A DNA stretch of 64,000 nucleotides from JADJRG01 sp964474905 (GCA_964474905.1 CAYYUP010000024.1:1-64000), one strand, 5' to 3'. Positions 26,991-35,845 are shown, numbered from the stretch's first letter. The notes: generated by a model from the letters alone, not told the origin. Made by a program: numbers and translations.

Positions 26991-27252
26991 GGACCTCCGA
27001 AAACCACCACAGCCCCCGACCCGCCGGCTCTCTTCATCCTGCTTGGAGGACGTCTTGCAGGGTCGGGCGGGAAGGGCCCCGCGAATGAGTCTAGGACGTG
27101 CATCGGCCCCTTTAGGGGGCGATGCGCGTTCCGACCTGTCTGAAAGAGTGGGGCCCTTCTCGTCCGGCCTTCGCCACGGCCTCTGATGCTCCCCACCGCT
27201 CACGGCTTACATCCTAGTCTTGTATCGCAAACCGACTCAGCCTCCGAACGCC
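26991..27252 (-). repeat. Structured inverted repeat, copy 2 (right of cassette A)
   Basis: Reverse complement of copy 1. Similarity runs from the motif CGGAGGTCC at the inner edge to GGCGT.CGGAGGCTGAG at the outer edge. The core from the CTAGGATGTAAGCCGTGAG block to GCAAGACGTCCTCCAAGC is almost unchanged, including both stems. Near-identity with copy 1 but lower identity with copies 3 and 4 means that the two arms of one element resemble each other most. Confidence 0.9.
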
Positions 27253-27442
27253 AGCACTCGCCCAAGGGTGCCCAGCAGCAGCAGTTCGCGGTCAACGCCC
27301 CAACCTCTTGCCACCGCCAAACTAGCTAACCAACCCCAAAAAACTATCAACAAAACTCCACCCAACAAAAAGAGCACCGAATCACAAACCCCGCCAAGGA
27401 TCAGCAATCCGGCACTCGCATCAACCGATCACCGCAGCCCAC
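27253..27442. other. Low-complexity A/C-rich intergenic stretch
   Basis: This stretch is dominated by short runs such as AACCAACCCC and ACAAAACTCC. It lies downstream of the moeB-like gene (minus strand). The 86-codon plus-strand ORF here is compositionally biased and unlikely to be real. No hairpin terminator is evident. Confidence 0.4.
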
Positions 27443-28615
27443 TCACCCACCAATCGAACAAAAGTGCTCATAATCAATAAGCTCGATCTCCTCAACCGGC
27501 TTCGAGCACACCCGACACTCCGGGTCTTTCCGCAGCTTCAGCGTCCGAAATTTCGTCCCCAGCGCATCAAACACCAAAAGCCGACCGCTAAGGCTCTTAC
27601 CGGCGCCCAGGATCAGTTTTAGCGCCTCATTCGCCTGCAAGCAGCCGACAATACCGGGCAGCACTCCCAACACTCCAGCTTCTTGACAGCTCGGAGCCAT
27701 CCCCGGAGGCGGCGGATCGGGATAGAGGCAGCGATAGCAGGGGCCTTCACTGGGATCCCTTGGATCGAACGTCGTCAGTTGCCCTTCAAAGCGAAAGATC
27801 GACGCATGCACCACTGGCTTCCCGAGCTTAATCGCCGCATCGTTCAGCAGATAGCGAGTCGGAAAGTTATCGGCCCCATCGACTACCAGATCGTAGTTCG
27901 CCAGGATCTCGAGGATGTTGTCGGACGTCAGGCGTTCTTGATGGGCGATCACCTGCACATCGGGATTTAGCGCCTGCAACGTACGCCGGGCCGACTCCAC
28001 TTTTGGCATGCCAAGACGTTCCATATTGTGCAGGATCTGCCGCTGCAGATTGGACTCGTCGACGACATCATCATCGACGATCCCGATCGTACCGACGCCT
28101 GCCGCCGCGAGATAGAGTGCCGACGGTGACCCTAGCCCGCCTGCGCCGAGACAGAGCACTCGGGCGTCGAGCAGCTTGCCCTGACCGGACTCGCCGACTT
28201 CTGGAAGCATGATGTGCCGGCTGTAGCGTTTGAGTTGCTCGGGTGTCAGCACTCGCGGGCGGTCAAACGCGTAGCCGGCATTTTTCCAGGCTGTAAATCC
28301 ACCGGCCATCGACGACACCTTGCTGTAGCCGAGTTCAGCCAGCGCCCGTGTGGCTAGCACAGAGCGCACACCGCCCGCGCAGTAGAGGATGATCTCGCGC
28401 TCACGGCGGGGCATCAGCTCCTCGATTTTCAGCTCGAGAAAGCCGCGCGGGATCCACTCGGCTGCGGGGATAAAGCCTTGCTCGTACTCATCGCGCTCGC
28501 GGATGTCGACGAGCAGCGGTGCATCGCTGCGACCGTTGCGGGCCTTGGTCTCCTCGACTGAAACCTCGTGGATCGTCTGCTTTACCTGGTCGAGGATCTC
28601 GTTAATGCTCGCCAT
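27443..28615 (-). CDS. moeB: Rhodanese-MoeB/ThiF fusion, sulfur-carrier adenylyltransferase
   Basis: The ~390-aa protein has an N-terminal rhodanese domain with active-site loop CAGGVRS (Cys79) and a C-terminal E1-like domain with nucleotide-binding loop GAGGLGS (157-163), catalytic-Cys segment SCQEAGVLG and zinc pairs CYRC and CRVC. Enzymes of this type adenylate the C-terminal Gly of MoaD/ThiS-like carriers and then hand over sulfur, for molybdopterin, thiamine or cysteine synthesis. In MoeZ-type fusions the rhodanese is usually at the C-terminus; here it is N-terminal. The ATG at 28615 is preferred over the TTG two codons upstream. It is divergent from the MoxR gene; no other molybdenum-cofactor gene is nearby. 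Confidence 0.87.
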   Translation of the reverse strand: MASINEILDQVKQTIHEVSVEETKARNGRSDAPLLVDIRERDEYEQGFIPAAEWIPRGFLELKIEELMPRREREIILYCAGGVRSVLATRALAELGYSKVSSMAGGFTAWKNAGYAFDRPRVLTPEQLKRYSRHIMLPEVGESGQGKLLDARVLCLGAGGLGSPSALYLAAAGVGTIGIVDDDVVDESNLQRQILHNMERLGMPKVESARRTLQALNPDVQVIAHQERLTSDNILEILANYDLVVDGADNFPTRYLLNDAAIKLGKPVVHASIFRFEGQLTTFDPRDPSEGPCYRCLYPDPPPPGMAPSCQEAGVLGVLPGIVGCLQANEALKLILGAGKSLSGRLLVFDALGTKFRTLKLRKDPECRVCSKPVEEIELIDYEHFCSIGG

Positions 28616-28838
28616 ACTCAAATTCTCCGTGTACTTGCGTGGTTATTACATCAACGGGGAGACCGTCGACAGCGGCGCCAAATCGCGGTGAAACTGTGGA
28701 CGACTCCGTAGCGCCCGTCAATGTCCGCTATTTTCACCGGTATCTGACGTTTTTTATCCAACGTCACGCACTCCCGACCTGTTTCAGCTTCTCTGTGCCG
28801 ACCGCCCGCTCGATTTCCCGACATCGATCGCTGCCGAG

Positions 28839-29876
28839 GTGCGCTACACCGGGGCTGCTGTGACCGCCTCTTCCGACTCTGCAAAAGCCCCCGACGAAGG
28901 CGACGACCGCCGCGCCCTCGAATCGCTCGCTGCCTGTCGCGAGCGATTGGTCGAGCAGATCCACCGGCGGATCATCGGCCAACAGGAGGTCATCGATCTT
29001 CTGCTCGTCTGTCTTTTCGCCGGGGGTCACGGGCTCTTTGTCGGCGTGCCTGGGCTCGGCAAAACGTTGCTTGTGCAGAGCCTCGCAGCCGCTCTCGATC
29101 TGCAGTTTGCGCGGATCCAATTCACCCCCGATCTGATGCCCGCTGACATCACCGGCTCTGAGGTTTTAGAGGAGGAATCCGGTGGTCGAAGGCACTTTCG
29201 CTTCATCGCCGGGCCGGTATTTTGCAACCTCCTGCTCGCCGACGAAATCAACCGGACGCCGCCCAAGACCCAGGCCGCGCTCCTCCAGGCGATGCAAGAG
29301 GCGCGGGTCAGCGCCGGCGGCAAGACTCACCCGCTGCCGTTGCCCTTTCATGTCTTTGCCACCCAAAATCCGATCGAGCAGGAGGGCACCTTTGCCCTGC
29401 CCGAGGCCCAGCTCGATCGCTTCATGATCCAGCTCCGCGTCGACTACCCCGACGCCAGCTCCGAGGCGCAGATTCTCGCGATGAGTGCAGAGCCAGGCCC
29501 TCCGCCCTCGCCCGTACTCAACCCCGTCGAGCTCCAACGCTTTCAAGCCCTGGTGCGACGAATCACCGTACCGCCCTCTGTGATCCAACACGCGGTCGCA
29601 CTGCTGCGTGCCACTCGTCCGAGCGAGGCGAGCTGCACGCCCGGCGTCCGCGAGCTCCTCCAGTGGGGTGCAGGTCCGCGCGCGGGTCAGCAATTGGTCG
29701 CCGCTGCCCAGGCTCGCGCGGCTCTCGATGGCCGCCCCGCGGTCACCATCGCCGATCTCCGCGCGCTCGCGGTACCTGTCCTTGAGCATCGACTGGTCCG
29801 CTCGTTCGTCGCCGAGAGCCGCGGCATCGATGCCGAGGCGGTTATGCGTGCGGTACTCGATGCTCTGCCCTCCTGA
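28839..29876 (+). CDS. MoxR-family AAA ATPase
   Basis: The 345-aa protein has Walker A GVPGLGKT, the RIQFTPDLMPADITG block, Walker B NLLLADEINRTPPKTQAALLQAM and a sensor TQNPIEQEGTF, all characteristic of MoxR ATPases. A lid domain ends the protein. MoxR proteins act as chaperones for vWA-domain partners in the MoxR-DUF58-BatA type of system. Here the DUF58 and BatA-like genes are on the same strand but ~6.3 kb away (36222-39388), with a histidine kinase, arginine kinase and other genes in between. Start is GTG 28839 or GTG 28860; the second has GGGG at a better distance. Confidence 0.88.
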   Translation: MRYTGAAVTASSDSAKAPDEGDDRRALESLAACRERLVEQIHRRIIGQQEVIDLLLVCLFAGGHGLFVGVPGLGKTLLVQSLAAALDLQFARIQFTPDLMPADITGSEVLEEESGGRRHFRFIAGPVFCNLLLADEINRTPPKTQAALLQAMQEARVSAGGKTHPLPLPFHVFATQNPIEQEGTFALPEAQLDRFMIQLRVDYPDASSEAQILAMSAEPGPPPSPVLNPVELQRFQALVRRITVPPSVIQHAVALLRATRPSEASCTPGVRELLQWGAGPRAGQQLVAAAQARAALDGRPAVTIADLRALAVPVLEHRLVRSFVAESRGIDAEAVMRAVLDALPS

Positions 29877-29942
29877 ACCGCGCCCGCAGCCACGTGCTAA
29901 CGTGCCGCCCTGGTGGCACAGACCGGGATAGAGGAGAGTTCC

Positions 29943-32537
29943 GTGGACATCGAACGCTCCCCGGATCTATCGCTCGCGGGGATCATGCTCGACATGCCTG
30001 CGCTCGAGGCTGAGATGCCGACGGACCTGGCAATCCGCCAACGCTGCGTGCGGCAGGCATCGCTGCTGCTGGCGATCATCACCTTGCCGGCTGCGCTCAG
30101 CGTGCGCCTGGTCGGCGGGCCGACACTGCTCAACAATTGGATGGCCGCCGGCGTTGTCCTGCACACCCTCTTGCTCGTCCTGATCCACCTGTGGGCCCGC
30201 CGATCCTCGAGCGAATGGCCCGGCTTTGGCCTGCTCACGCTCGGCCTCGTGCTGCCGATCGTTCTCAGCCTGCTCAACCCGACCTCGATCGCGATCACGA
30301 CCGCCCAGCTCCTGCTGGTAATCCCCGTCGGCGCCAGCTCGCTGCTCAACCACCGTTGGGTCCTGCCGATCTCCGCCGCCTCGCTGACGCTGGCGATCGC
30401 TGCCCACATGATGACCTATTGGTCGGTCAGCGAGCCCCTCCGCGAGTTCGCGCTCATCCAATCGGTCGTCGTCGTCATTGCGATCACGATCTCGGCGACG
30501 ATCGGATGGTTCTTCTCCCACGGACAGAGCCGCCTCATCGAGGTCAGCCGCCAGGCCAACAATCGACTCACCGCCCGCGCTCGTCGCCAAACGACCCTCG
30601 CGTACCTCGGTCAACGCGCCCTCTCCAGCTTTGAGAAACTCGCGTACGCGACCGTCAGCAAAACGCCGATGACCCTCGACATCGAGCTCTGCGCTCTCGC
30701 GATCAGCAGCGATGGAGAACACGGGCGATGGATGGTCACTTTCGACGATTCACGGCGGGCAAAACCACTGACCATTCCCGTCGGCTCCGCACTCGACGGA
30801 GCCCTCCACGACGACTTCCCGACGCTCGTCGGTCTCGAGCGCGAACTCTGCGACGAACGCCTGCAAAATACCCGCTGCCTGGTCGTCAGCGCGACCTTCA
30901 CCAACGGGCGCAGGGCCGGCCTGCTCGCCTGCTCGCGCACCCAAGAGGCGATCGGCGAGAACGAGGTCCCCTTCCTCCAGACCGCGCTCTCCTTGCTCTC
31001 GACGGCTGCCCGGCGACAGGAGGCCGAGGCCCGGCAGGGGCGCTCCGAGGCCCGCTACGCCGACCTCGTCAAGATCTCCCCAGACGGCATCATCACGGTC
31101 GATCGCGAGGGCGTCATCTCGTCGGTCAACCCCGCCGCGGCGGCGATTTTTAACCGCGAACCGAAGGCCCTGATCGGCCTGCACTTCTCCGACGTAGGTC
31201 TCGACAAAGATGCCCGTGCAAACGCGCTCGAGCTCTTCTCGTCGGTGCTCCGCAACCCCCGGACTAAACCGCGAGCGCTGTGGATCGAACGCCAGGGCGG
31301 CGGCCGTCGACTGCTCGAGATCAATGCCAAGATGACCGCACCCGGCGACGGCACCCTCGAGGTTGTCGCCATCCTTCGGGACATCACCGAGCGCCACCAT
31401 CTCGAGGAGCAGCTCCGCCTCTCGCAGCGCCTCGAGTCGCTGGGGTTGCTCGCCGGCGGCGTCGCTCATGACTTCAACAACATCCTGACCATTGTGATCA
31501 CCTCGGCGGCGCTGCTCCGCGATCAGAGTGGGCTCGATGCAAATGCCCGCGAACTCGTCGGCGAGATCTACGACGCCGGTGAGCGAGCCGCGACGCTGAC
31601 AAACCAGCTGCTCGCCTTCAGCCGCCGCCAGGTGCTCTCGCCCCGCCACGTCGACCTGGCCGCTGTGATCCGCGAGATCGAGAAGATGCTGCGCCGGCTT
31701 ATCGGCGAGGACATCGAACTCGTCGTCGATCTTTCCGAGGGCCTGGGCACCGTCTACGCCGACTCCTCGCAGGTCGAGCAGGCGCTGATCAACCTCTGCG
31801 TCAATGCCCGCGCAGCGATGCCAAACGGCGGGCTACTGGAGATCCGAGCCCGTCGCCGGCAGATCCACGAGCCCCTGCCAGAGCATCCGCAGATCAACCC
31901 AGGGGACTACGTGCACCTCGAGATCCGCGACAACGGGGTCGGCATGGATCTGGCGACCCAGGCGCGGATCTTTGAGCCCTTTTTCACCACCAAGGAGCCC
32001 GGCGAGGGCACTGGGCTCGGTCTGTCGATGGTGCACGGCTTTGTCCAGCAGAGCGACGGTCATATCTGGCCAGAGTCCGAACTGGGTGCCGGCGCCTCCT
32101 TTCATGTGCTGCTGCCCGCGGACGACAGCGCTCCCGATCGGGCCACACCGCGGACCGCCAAGGTCCGCCACGGCCAGGGTCGGATTCTCGTCATCGAAGA
32201 TGAGCCACTGGTACGCATGATCGCCGCCCGCATCCTCACCGGCGCTGGTTATGATGTCACCACCTGCGACGGCCCCAAGATGGCCTTAGAGACAGTCACC
32301 GAAGATACCGCAGACTTCGACCTTGTGGTCTCGGATGTCGTCATGCCGGGCATGTCCGGCATCGAGGTGATCAAGCTCCTCCGCGCGCGCCAACCCAACC
32401 TGCGAGCGATCCTGGTCTCAGGCTATCCCCGGTTGCCACCGGGCCTCGACGCCGATCTTCGGAGCATGACCCTGATAAGCAAGCCCTTTACGCCCGCAAG
32501 TTTGTCGGCAGCCGTCGCCACCGCCCTCGATGCCTGA
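29943..32537 (+). CDS. Membrane-bound hybrid histidine kinase (TM-GAF-PAS-HK-REC)
   Basis: The ~864-aa protein begins with six or so hydrophobic helices (~35-205), then a GAF-like region (~225-360), a PAS domain (~370-485), a histidine kinase core with H-box LAGGVAHDFNNILTIV, N-box NLCVNARAAM and G-box GTGLGLSMVHGF, and a C-terminal receiver with phospho-acceptor Asp in DLVVSDVVMPG and the conserved Lys in LISKPFTP. It is probably an intramolecular phosphorelay sensor of the inner membrane. I chose GTG 29943 because GAGGAG lies 6 nt upstream; the frame is open to GTG 29913. It starts 66 bp after the MoxR gene and may be cotranscribed with it. Confidence 0.9.
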   Translation: MDIERSPDLSLAGIMLDMPALEAEMPTDLAIRQRCVRQASLLLAIITLPAALSVRLVGGPTLLNNWMAAGVVLHTLLLVLIHLWARRSSSEWPGFGLLTLGLVLPIVLSLLNPTSIAITTAQLLLVIPVGASSLLNHRWVLPISAASLTLAIAAHMMTYWSVSEPLREFALIQSVVVVIAITISATIGWFFSHGQSRLIEVSRQANNRLTARARRQTTLAYLGQRALSSFEKLAYATVSKTPMTLDIELCALAISSDGEHGRWMVTFDDSRRAKPLTIPVGSALDGALHDDFPTLVGLERELCDERLQNTRCLVVSATFTNGRRAGLLACSRTQEAIGENEVPFLQTALSLLSTAARRQEAEARQGRSEARYADLVKISPDGIITVDREGVISSVNPAAAAIFNREPKALIGLHFSDVGLDKDARANALELFSSVLRNPRTKPRALWIERQGGGRRLLEINAKMTAPGDGTLEVVAILRDITERHHLEEQLRLSQRLESLGLLAGGVAHDFNNILTIVITSAALLRDQSGLDANARELVGEIYDAGERAATLTNQLLAFSRRQVLSPRHVDLAAVIREIEKMLRRLIGEDIELVVDLSEGLGTVYADSSQVEQALINLCVNARAAMPNGGLLEIRARRRQIHEPLPEHPQINPGDYVHLEIRDNGVGMDLATQARIFEPFFTTKEPGEGTGLGLSMVHGFVQQSDGHIWPESELGAGASFHVLLPADDSAPDRATPRTAKVRHGQGRILVIEDEPLVRMIAARILTGAGYDVTTCDGPKMALETVTEDTADFDLVVSDVVMPGMSGIEVIKLLRARQPNLRAILVSGYPRLPPGLDADLRSMTLISKPFTPASLSAAVATALDA

Positions 32538-32722
32538 GCGACGATACTTCGATGTGGGTCGTCGATCCCTGCCCTCCTGGCCCGATCGCGCAAAATCCTC
32601 GCTCGACTTTTTGTAGAGGGTAGAGACCCATTTATACATAAACTGAGTCCCCTTATTTCGCTTTCAAAACGCAACCCAGGTGGTATAAGAGGCGCGTTTT
32701 CAACCGAAAAGGTGTGAAGATT

Positions 32723-33754
32723 ATGGACTCCCCTATCTTTCCAAAGGACTGCACGTCACTGCTCTCAAAGCACCTCAGCCCCGCTCTGCACCGGGCGCTC
32801 GCGGGCAAAAAAACCGGGTTTGCCTTCACATTTGAGCAACTGATCAGTTCAGGCGTCAAAAACCTCGACAGCGGCATCGGTGTCTACGCCGGGGACGAAG
32901 AGTCCTACGACCTCTTTGCACCCCTCCTGGATCCGATTATCGAGCAGTACCACGGGTTTGGCGGCGACGCGCGTCATCAGAGCAATCTGAACCCGGACGA
33001 TCTCGATGCTCCCAACCCCGATCCAGACGGCGAGTACGTGATCTCGACGCGGATCCGTGTCGGTCGCAACCTCCAGCATTTCCCGCTCGGGCCGGCGATC
33101 CACCGTCAATCGCGGCAGATCGCCGAGCGCATGATCGCAGGCGCCCTGGCCCGGCTAGAGGGTGACCTCAAGGGCCGCTACTACCCACTCCTGGGTATGC
33201 CCAAAGAGATCCAGGCGCAGCTCATCGCCGACCACTTCCTCTTTAAACAGGGCGACCGCTTTCTCGAGGCCTCGGGCCTCAACCGCGACTGGCCAGAGGG
33301 GCGCGGCATTTACCACAACGACGACAAGACGTTTTTGGTCTGGGTCAACGAAGAGGACCAGCTCAGGATCATCTCGATGCAGCGGGGCGGCGATATCAAA
33401 GGCGTCTTTAGCCGGCTTTGCCGGGCGATCGTCCAGATCCAAAAGCGCGTTCGCTTCGCCTACAGCGAGCGCCTGGGATACATCACCTCCTGTCCGACAA
33501 ATCTGGGCACCGCCATGCGTGCGAGCGTACATATCAAGCTGCCAAAACTCGCCCGCGACATGACCGCATACAAGGCGATCACCGATCGTCACCACCTGCA
33601 GATCCGCGGCGTGCACGGCGAACACAGCGAGAGCGAGGGCGGCACCTACGACATCAGTAACCGCCGCCGGCTCGGCATCAGCGAGGTGCGCGCGGTCCAG
33701 GATATGGTCGACGGCGTCACCTGCCTGATCGCCGCAGAGAAGGCGCTCTGCTAG
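32723..33754 (+). CDS. Bacterial arginine kinase (phosphagen kinase)
   Basis: The 343-aa protein spans both the small alpha-helical N-domain and the catalytic domain of guanidino kinases. Catalytic glutamates are present in NEEDQLR (209-212) and GEHSESEGG (299-307), and the reactive Cys in SCPTNLGTAMRASVHIKLPK (C257). These fit arginine kinase, which reversibly moves phosphate from ATP to arginine as an energy buffer. Because it is full length and has the N-domain, it is not an McsB protein-arginine kinase. Bacterial arginine kinases are few but known from Myxococcus and some deltaproteobacteria. The ATG at 32723 has AAGGTG 8 nt upstream; the frame opens at GTG 32714. Confidence 0.92.
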   Translation: MDSPIFPKDCTSLLSKHLSPALHRALAGKKTGFAFTFEQLISSGVKNLDSGIGVYAGDEESYDLFAPLLDPIIEQYHGFGGDARHQSNLNPDDLDAPNPDPDGEYVISTRIRVGRNLQHFPLGPAIHRQSRQIAERMIAGALARLEGDLKGRYYPLLGMPKEIQAQLIADHFLFKQGDRFLEASGLNRDWPEGRGIYHNDDKTFLVWVNEEDQLRIISMQRGGDIKGVFSRLCRAIVQIQKRVRFAYSERLGYITSCPTNLGTAMRASVHIKLPKLARDMTAYKAITDRHHLQIRGVHGEHSESEGGTYDISNRRRLGISEVRAVQDMVDGVTCLIAAEKALC

Positions 33755-33784
33755 AGCTGAGCGCCGAGAAGACTCCCACGGAGG

Positions 33785-33821
33785 CCGAACAGGACCAGAA
33801 GCGGCTCCTGGTCCTGTTCGG
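33785..33821 (+). terminator. Perfect 14-bp hairpin after the arginine kinase gene
   Basis: CCGAACAGGACCAG (33785-33798) pairs with CTGGTCCTGTTCGG (33808-33821) around a 9-nt loop, 30 bp past the stop codon. No T run follows, so it may be a U-less terminator or an mRNA-stabilising 3' end. Confidence 0.6.
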
Positions 33822-33894
33822 TATTCACTCTGACAGTACCGATTGGTCGCTCCGCGTGTCTTCTTCAAAGCGGGGATCGTGGGGATCGTGGAGA

Positions 33895-34857
33895 TCAATC
33901 GACCCGCAGCTCGGCGATGGTACTCCGAGCGCGCTCCAGTTGGGAGGCGTCCATCATCATCCCGTCGGCTGCAATGATGCGAACATCATGCAATCCGATA
34001 AAGCTCAGCACATGTTTTAGCCAAGGGGTGATAAAATCTAGCGGGCCGCCGAGCTTGGTTCCTCCTGAGGTCATCACGATAAACACGGGTCGATCAGGAA
34101 GTATGCCAACAGGTCCATCTGCGGTGTAGTTAAAGGTGAGGCCGGACCGCGCAACCAGATCAATCCACGCCTTGAAGGCGGCAGGAACATGGAAGTTGTA
34201 GATCGGCAGCGCGATAACCAGGGCATCCGCAGATTGGAGCTCTGCCACCATCGCATCGGAGGGCTCAGCAGCGGCTATTTGGCGCGGCGACCTGTCTTCT
34301 ATAGGTATACTCCAGGCCTCGAGGGCATTGGAGTCAAGCAGGGCTACACCGTCGGCCAGATCTCTTCGCACAACCTGTGCATCGGGCGTTGCCTTCAACA
34401 AAACGTCCACCAACTCATCGGCTAACAGGCGCCCTTGAGACCCTTCATGCCGAGCACTGGCATCAATACGAAGAATTACCTGCGAACTCTTGGATGCAGG
34501 AACAGGCTGGTTGGGAGTCGACCGCGAAGCCCGAAGTTTTTCAACATCCAGCTCTAGCGGCCTTCCGAGCCAGATTGACTGTTCGAGGTGCTCTTCTACC
34601 CGATCACCGATGACCGGATGCACCATCACGGACAGCCCGCGCCGATGGCGATTCAGCCAACCAACGAGCGTTCCGAGATCTACATCTTCAAAGGCCACTT
34701 GGTACATTGGATGAGCATGAAAGTGCACAGCTCTCTCATGAATGCGCCCTAGACGAGCCCGTGGAAACCGCTGAGAAAGCGACTGACGCAGCCCGAGGGC
34801 CTGCTCTCGCTGTGAATCGTCCTGAAAATACACATGAACATGAAACGGAAATTGCAT
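33895..34857 (-). CDS. Fusion of DOPA 4,5-dioxygenase-like and AzoR-like flavoprotein domains
   Basis: Residues 1-105 match the small DOPA-dioxygenase family (FHVHVYF, HPMYQVAF, GLSVMVHPVIGD, WLGRPLEL; the histidines are probable metal ligands). After a Ser/Pro linker, residues ~127-320 match FMN-dependent azoreductase/quinone reductase: ILRIDASARHEGS, ALPIYNFHVPAAFKAWIDL, GLTFNYTADGPVG and MTSGG. Each domain is complete for its family, so this looks like a true fusion, not a sequencing artefact. It suggests ring cleavage of a catechol coupled to reduction of a quinone or similar compound. AGAGGA lies 4-5 nt before the ATG at 34857. The divergent LysR gene is the likely regulator. Confidence 0.85.
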   Translation of the reverse strand: MQFPFHVHVYFQDDSQREQALGLRQSLSQRFPRARLGRIHERAVHFHAHPMYQVAFEDVDLGTLVGWLNRHRRGLSVMVHPVIGDRVEEHLEQSIWLGRPLELDVEKLRASRSTPNQPVPASKSSQVILRIDASARHEGSQGRLLADELVDVLLKATPDAQVVRRDLADGVALLDSNALEAWSIPIEDRSPRQIAAAEPSDAMVAELQSADALVIALPIYNFHVPAAFKAWIDLVARSGLTFNYTADGPVGILPDRPVFIVMTSGGTKLGGPLDFITPWLKHVLSFIGLHDVRIIAADGMMMDASQLERARSTIAELRVD

Positions 34858-34879
34858 TTGTTCCTCTTGGTCTCAAGAA

Positions 34880-34910
34880 GGTAGATCCCTTCTGTACACG
34901 GGAGAATACC
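34880..34910. promoter_or_regulatory. Candidate LysR operator between divergent genes
   Basis: An imperfect dyad with outer half-sites GGTA / TACC and inner CCC / GGG around TTCTGTACAC lies midway between the fusion gene (start 34857) and the LysR gene (start 34949). Position fits auto- and divergent control by a LysR protein. Confidence 0.35.
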
Positions 34911-34948
34911 TGTTGCACGGGATGCACTGTCCCGATATTCGGTACAAT

Positions 34949-35842
34949 ATGGACCAAGACTCTCAGAACCTCAGAGCCTTTACCCGGGTGGCTCGGCTCG
35001 CCAGTTTCGCCGCGGCCGCACGAGAGCTTCGCATCTCCACCACCACCGTGAGTCGCCGGGTAGCAGTCTTCGAAGAGCAGCTCGGGGCACGGCTCTTAAA
35101 TCGAACCACCCGGCGGGTCACCCTCACTCCAGCTGGTGTACTGGCGCTCGACCAGGCTGAACCGATTCTTGATGCTCTGGTGGAGCTTCGAGCATCGATC
35201 GCCGGTGATGGAACCCCCCGAGGCCATCTACGCCTCACCGCGGGTGTCTCCCTTGGGAGATCACTCTTGTACGATAACCTTCCTTCCTTTTTGCAAGACT
35301 ACCCCGAGGTATCGGTAGAAGTTTTGCTCACCGACGTGCACATCGATCTCGTCAAAGAGCGCATCGATCTGGCGCTCCGGATTGGAGATCTCCCGGACTC
35401 TGACCTGGTGGCGCGGCGTCTTGGTACGGTAGAGCTGATCCTGTGCGGCGCTCCCGATTGGGTCGAGATGGTGGGTCCACTTCTCCCTGAGCAATGGGCA
35501 GAGCAAGCTCGAATTGTCGACACGAACCAAGGGCCGATTTGGCATATCTCCCACACAGATGGCCGCCAACTTAAGATTCAAGCGACGGGCCGTTTTGCTG
35601 TAAACAATGCCCATGCCGCTAGAGATGCTTGCCAAGCTGGGCTCGGGTTAGCTTTGCTACCGGACTTTGTGGCGATTCCCGCACTTCAAAGTGGAAAACT
35701 GGTGCGAGTGCTGCCGGAGTGGAGCGGTCCAAAGCCGGGGTTCTATGGGGTGGTCCTCCAGCGTCGATGGGTCTCTCCCGCCGTTCGGGCGCTGTTGGAA
35801 CAAATCGAGAAGTGGGCAATCTCTACCGTCAACTCGCCCTGA
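34949..35842 (+). CDS. LysR-family transcriptional regulator
   Basis: The 297-aa protein has the LysR winged helix at the N-terminus (FTRVARLASFAAAARELRISTTTVSRRVAVFEEQLG, read across residues ~8-45; RLLNRTTRRVTLTPAG) and a periplasmic-binding-protein-like effector domain (~90-290). It belongs to the branch ending in a short GFYGVVLQRRWVSPAVRALLE segment, common among repressors of quinone or aldehyde reductase genes. The frame opens upstream at TTG 34913, but ATG 34949 gives the usual 9-residue lead. Divergent arrangement with the dioxygenase-azoreductase gene, 91 bp apart, implies that it controls that gene. Confidence 0.9.
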   Translation: MDQDSQNLRAFTRVARLASFAAAARELRISTTTVSRRVAVFEEQLGARLLNRTTRRVTLTPAGVLALDQAEPILDALVELRASIAGDGTPRGHLRLTAGVSLGRSLLYDNLPSFLQDYPEVSVEVLLTDVHIDLVKERIDLALRIGDLPDSDLVARRLGTVELILCGAPDWVEMVGPLLPEQWAEQARIVDTNQGPIWHISHTDGRQLKIQATGRFAVNNAHAARDACQAGLGLALLPDFVAIPALQSGKLVRVLPEWSGPKPGFYGVVLQRRWVSPAVRALLEQIEKWAISTVNSP

Positions 35843-35845
35843 GAG

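Larger units (their letters stand above)
22009..27252. mobile_element. Putative inverted-repeat-bounded two-gene element
   Basis: Two near-identical ~260-bp inverted repeats (22009-22268 and 26991-27252) face each other and enclose exactly two genes, both on the plus strand. No transposase or integrase is inside. I could not find a convincing target-site duplication at the outer edges. The enclosed genes contain more A/T-rich codon stretches (for example 24490-24560 and 25260-25400) than the neighbours, hinting at separate origin. A second, gene-free pair of the same repeats exists at 46834-47545, which shows that the repeat pair behaves as a unit. Mobility is inference. Confidence 0.4.

Noticed and set aside
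26526..27203. 225-codon minus-strand ORF running through copy 2 of the inverted repeat
   Set aside because: It is antisense to the MarR domain and continues into the repeat. Similar ORFs in copies 1, 3 and 4 merely reflect shared repeat sequence (for example a LSDRSERASPPKGADARP string), not a protein family.
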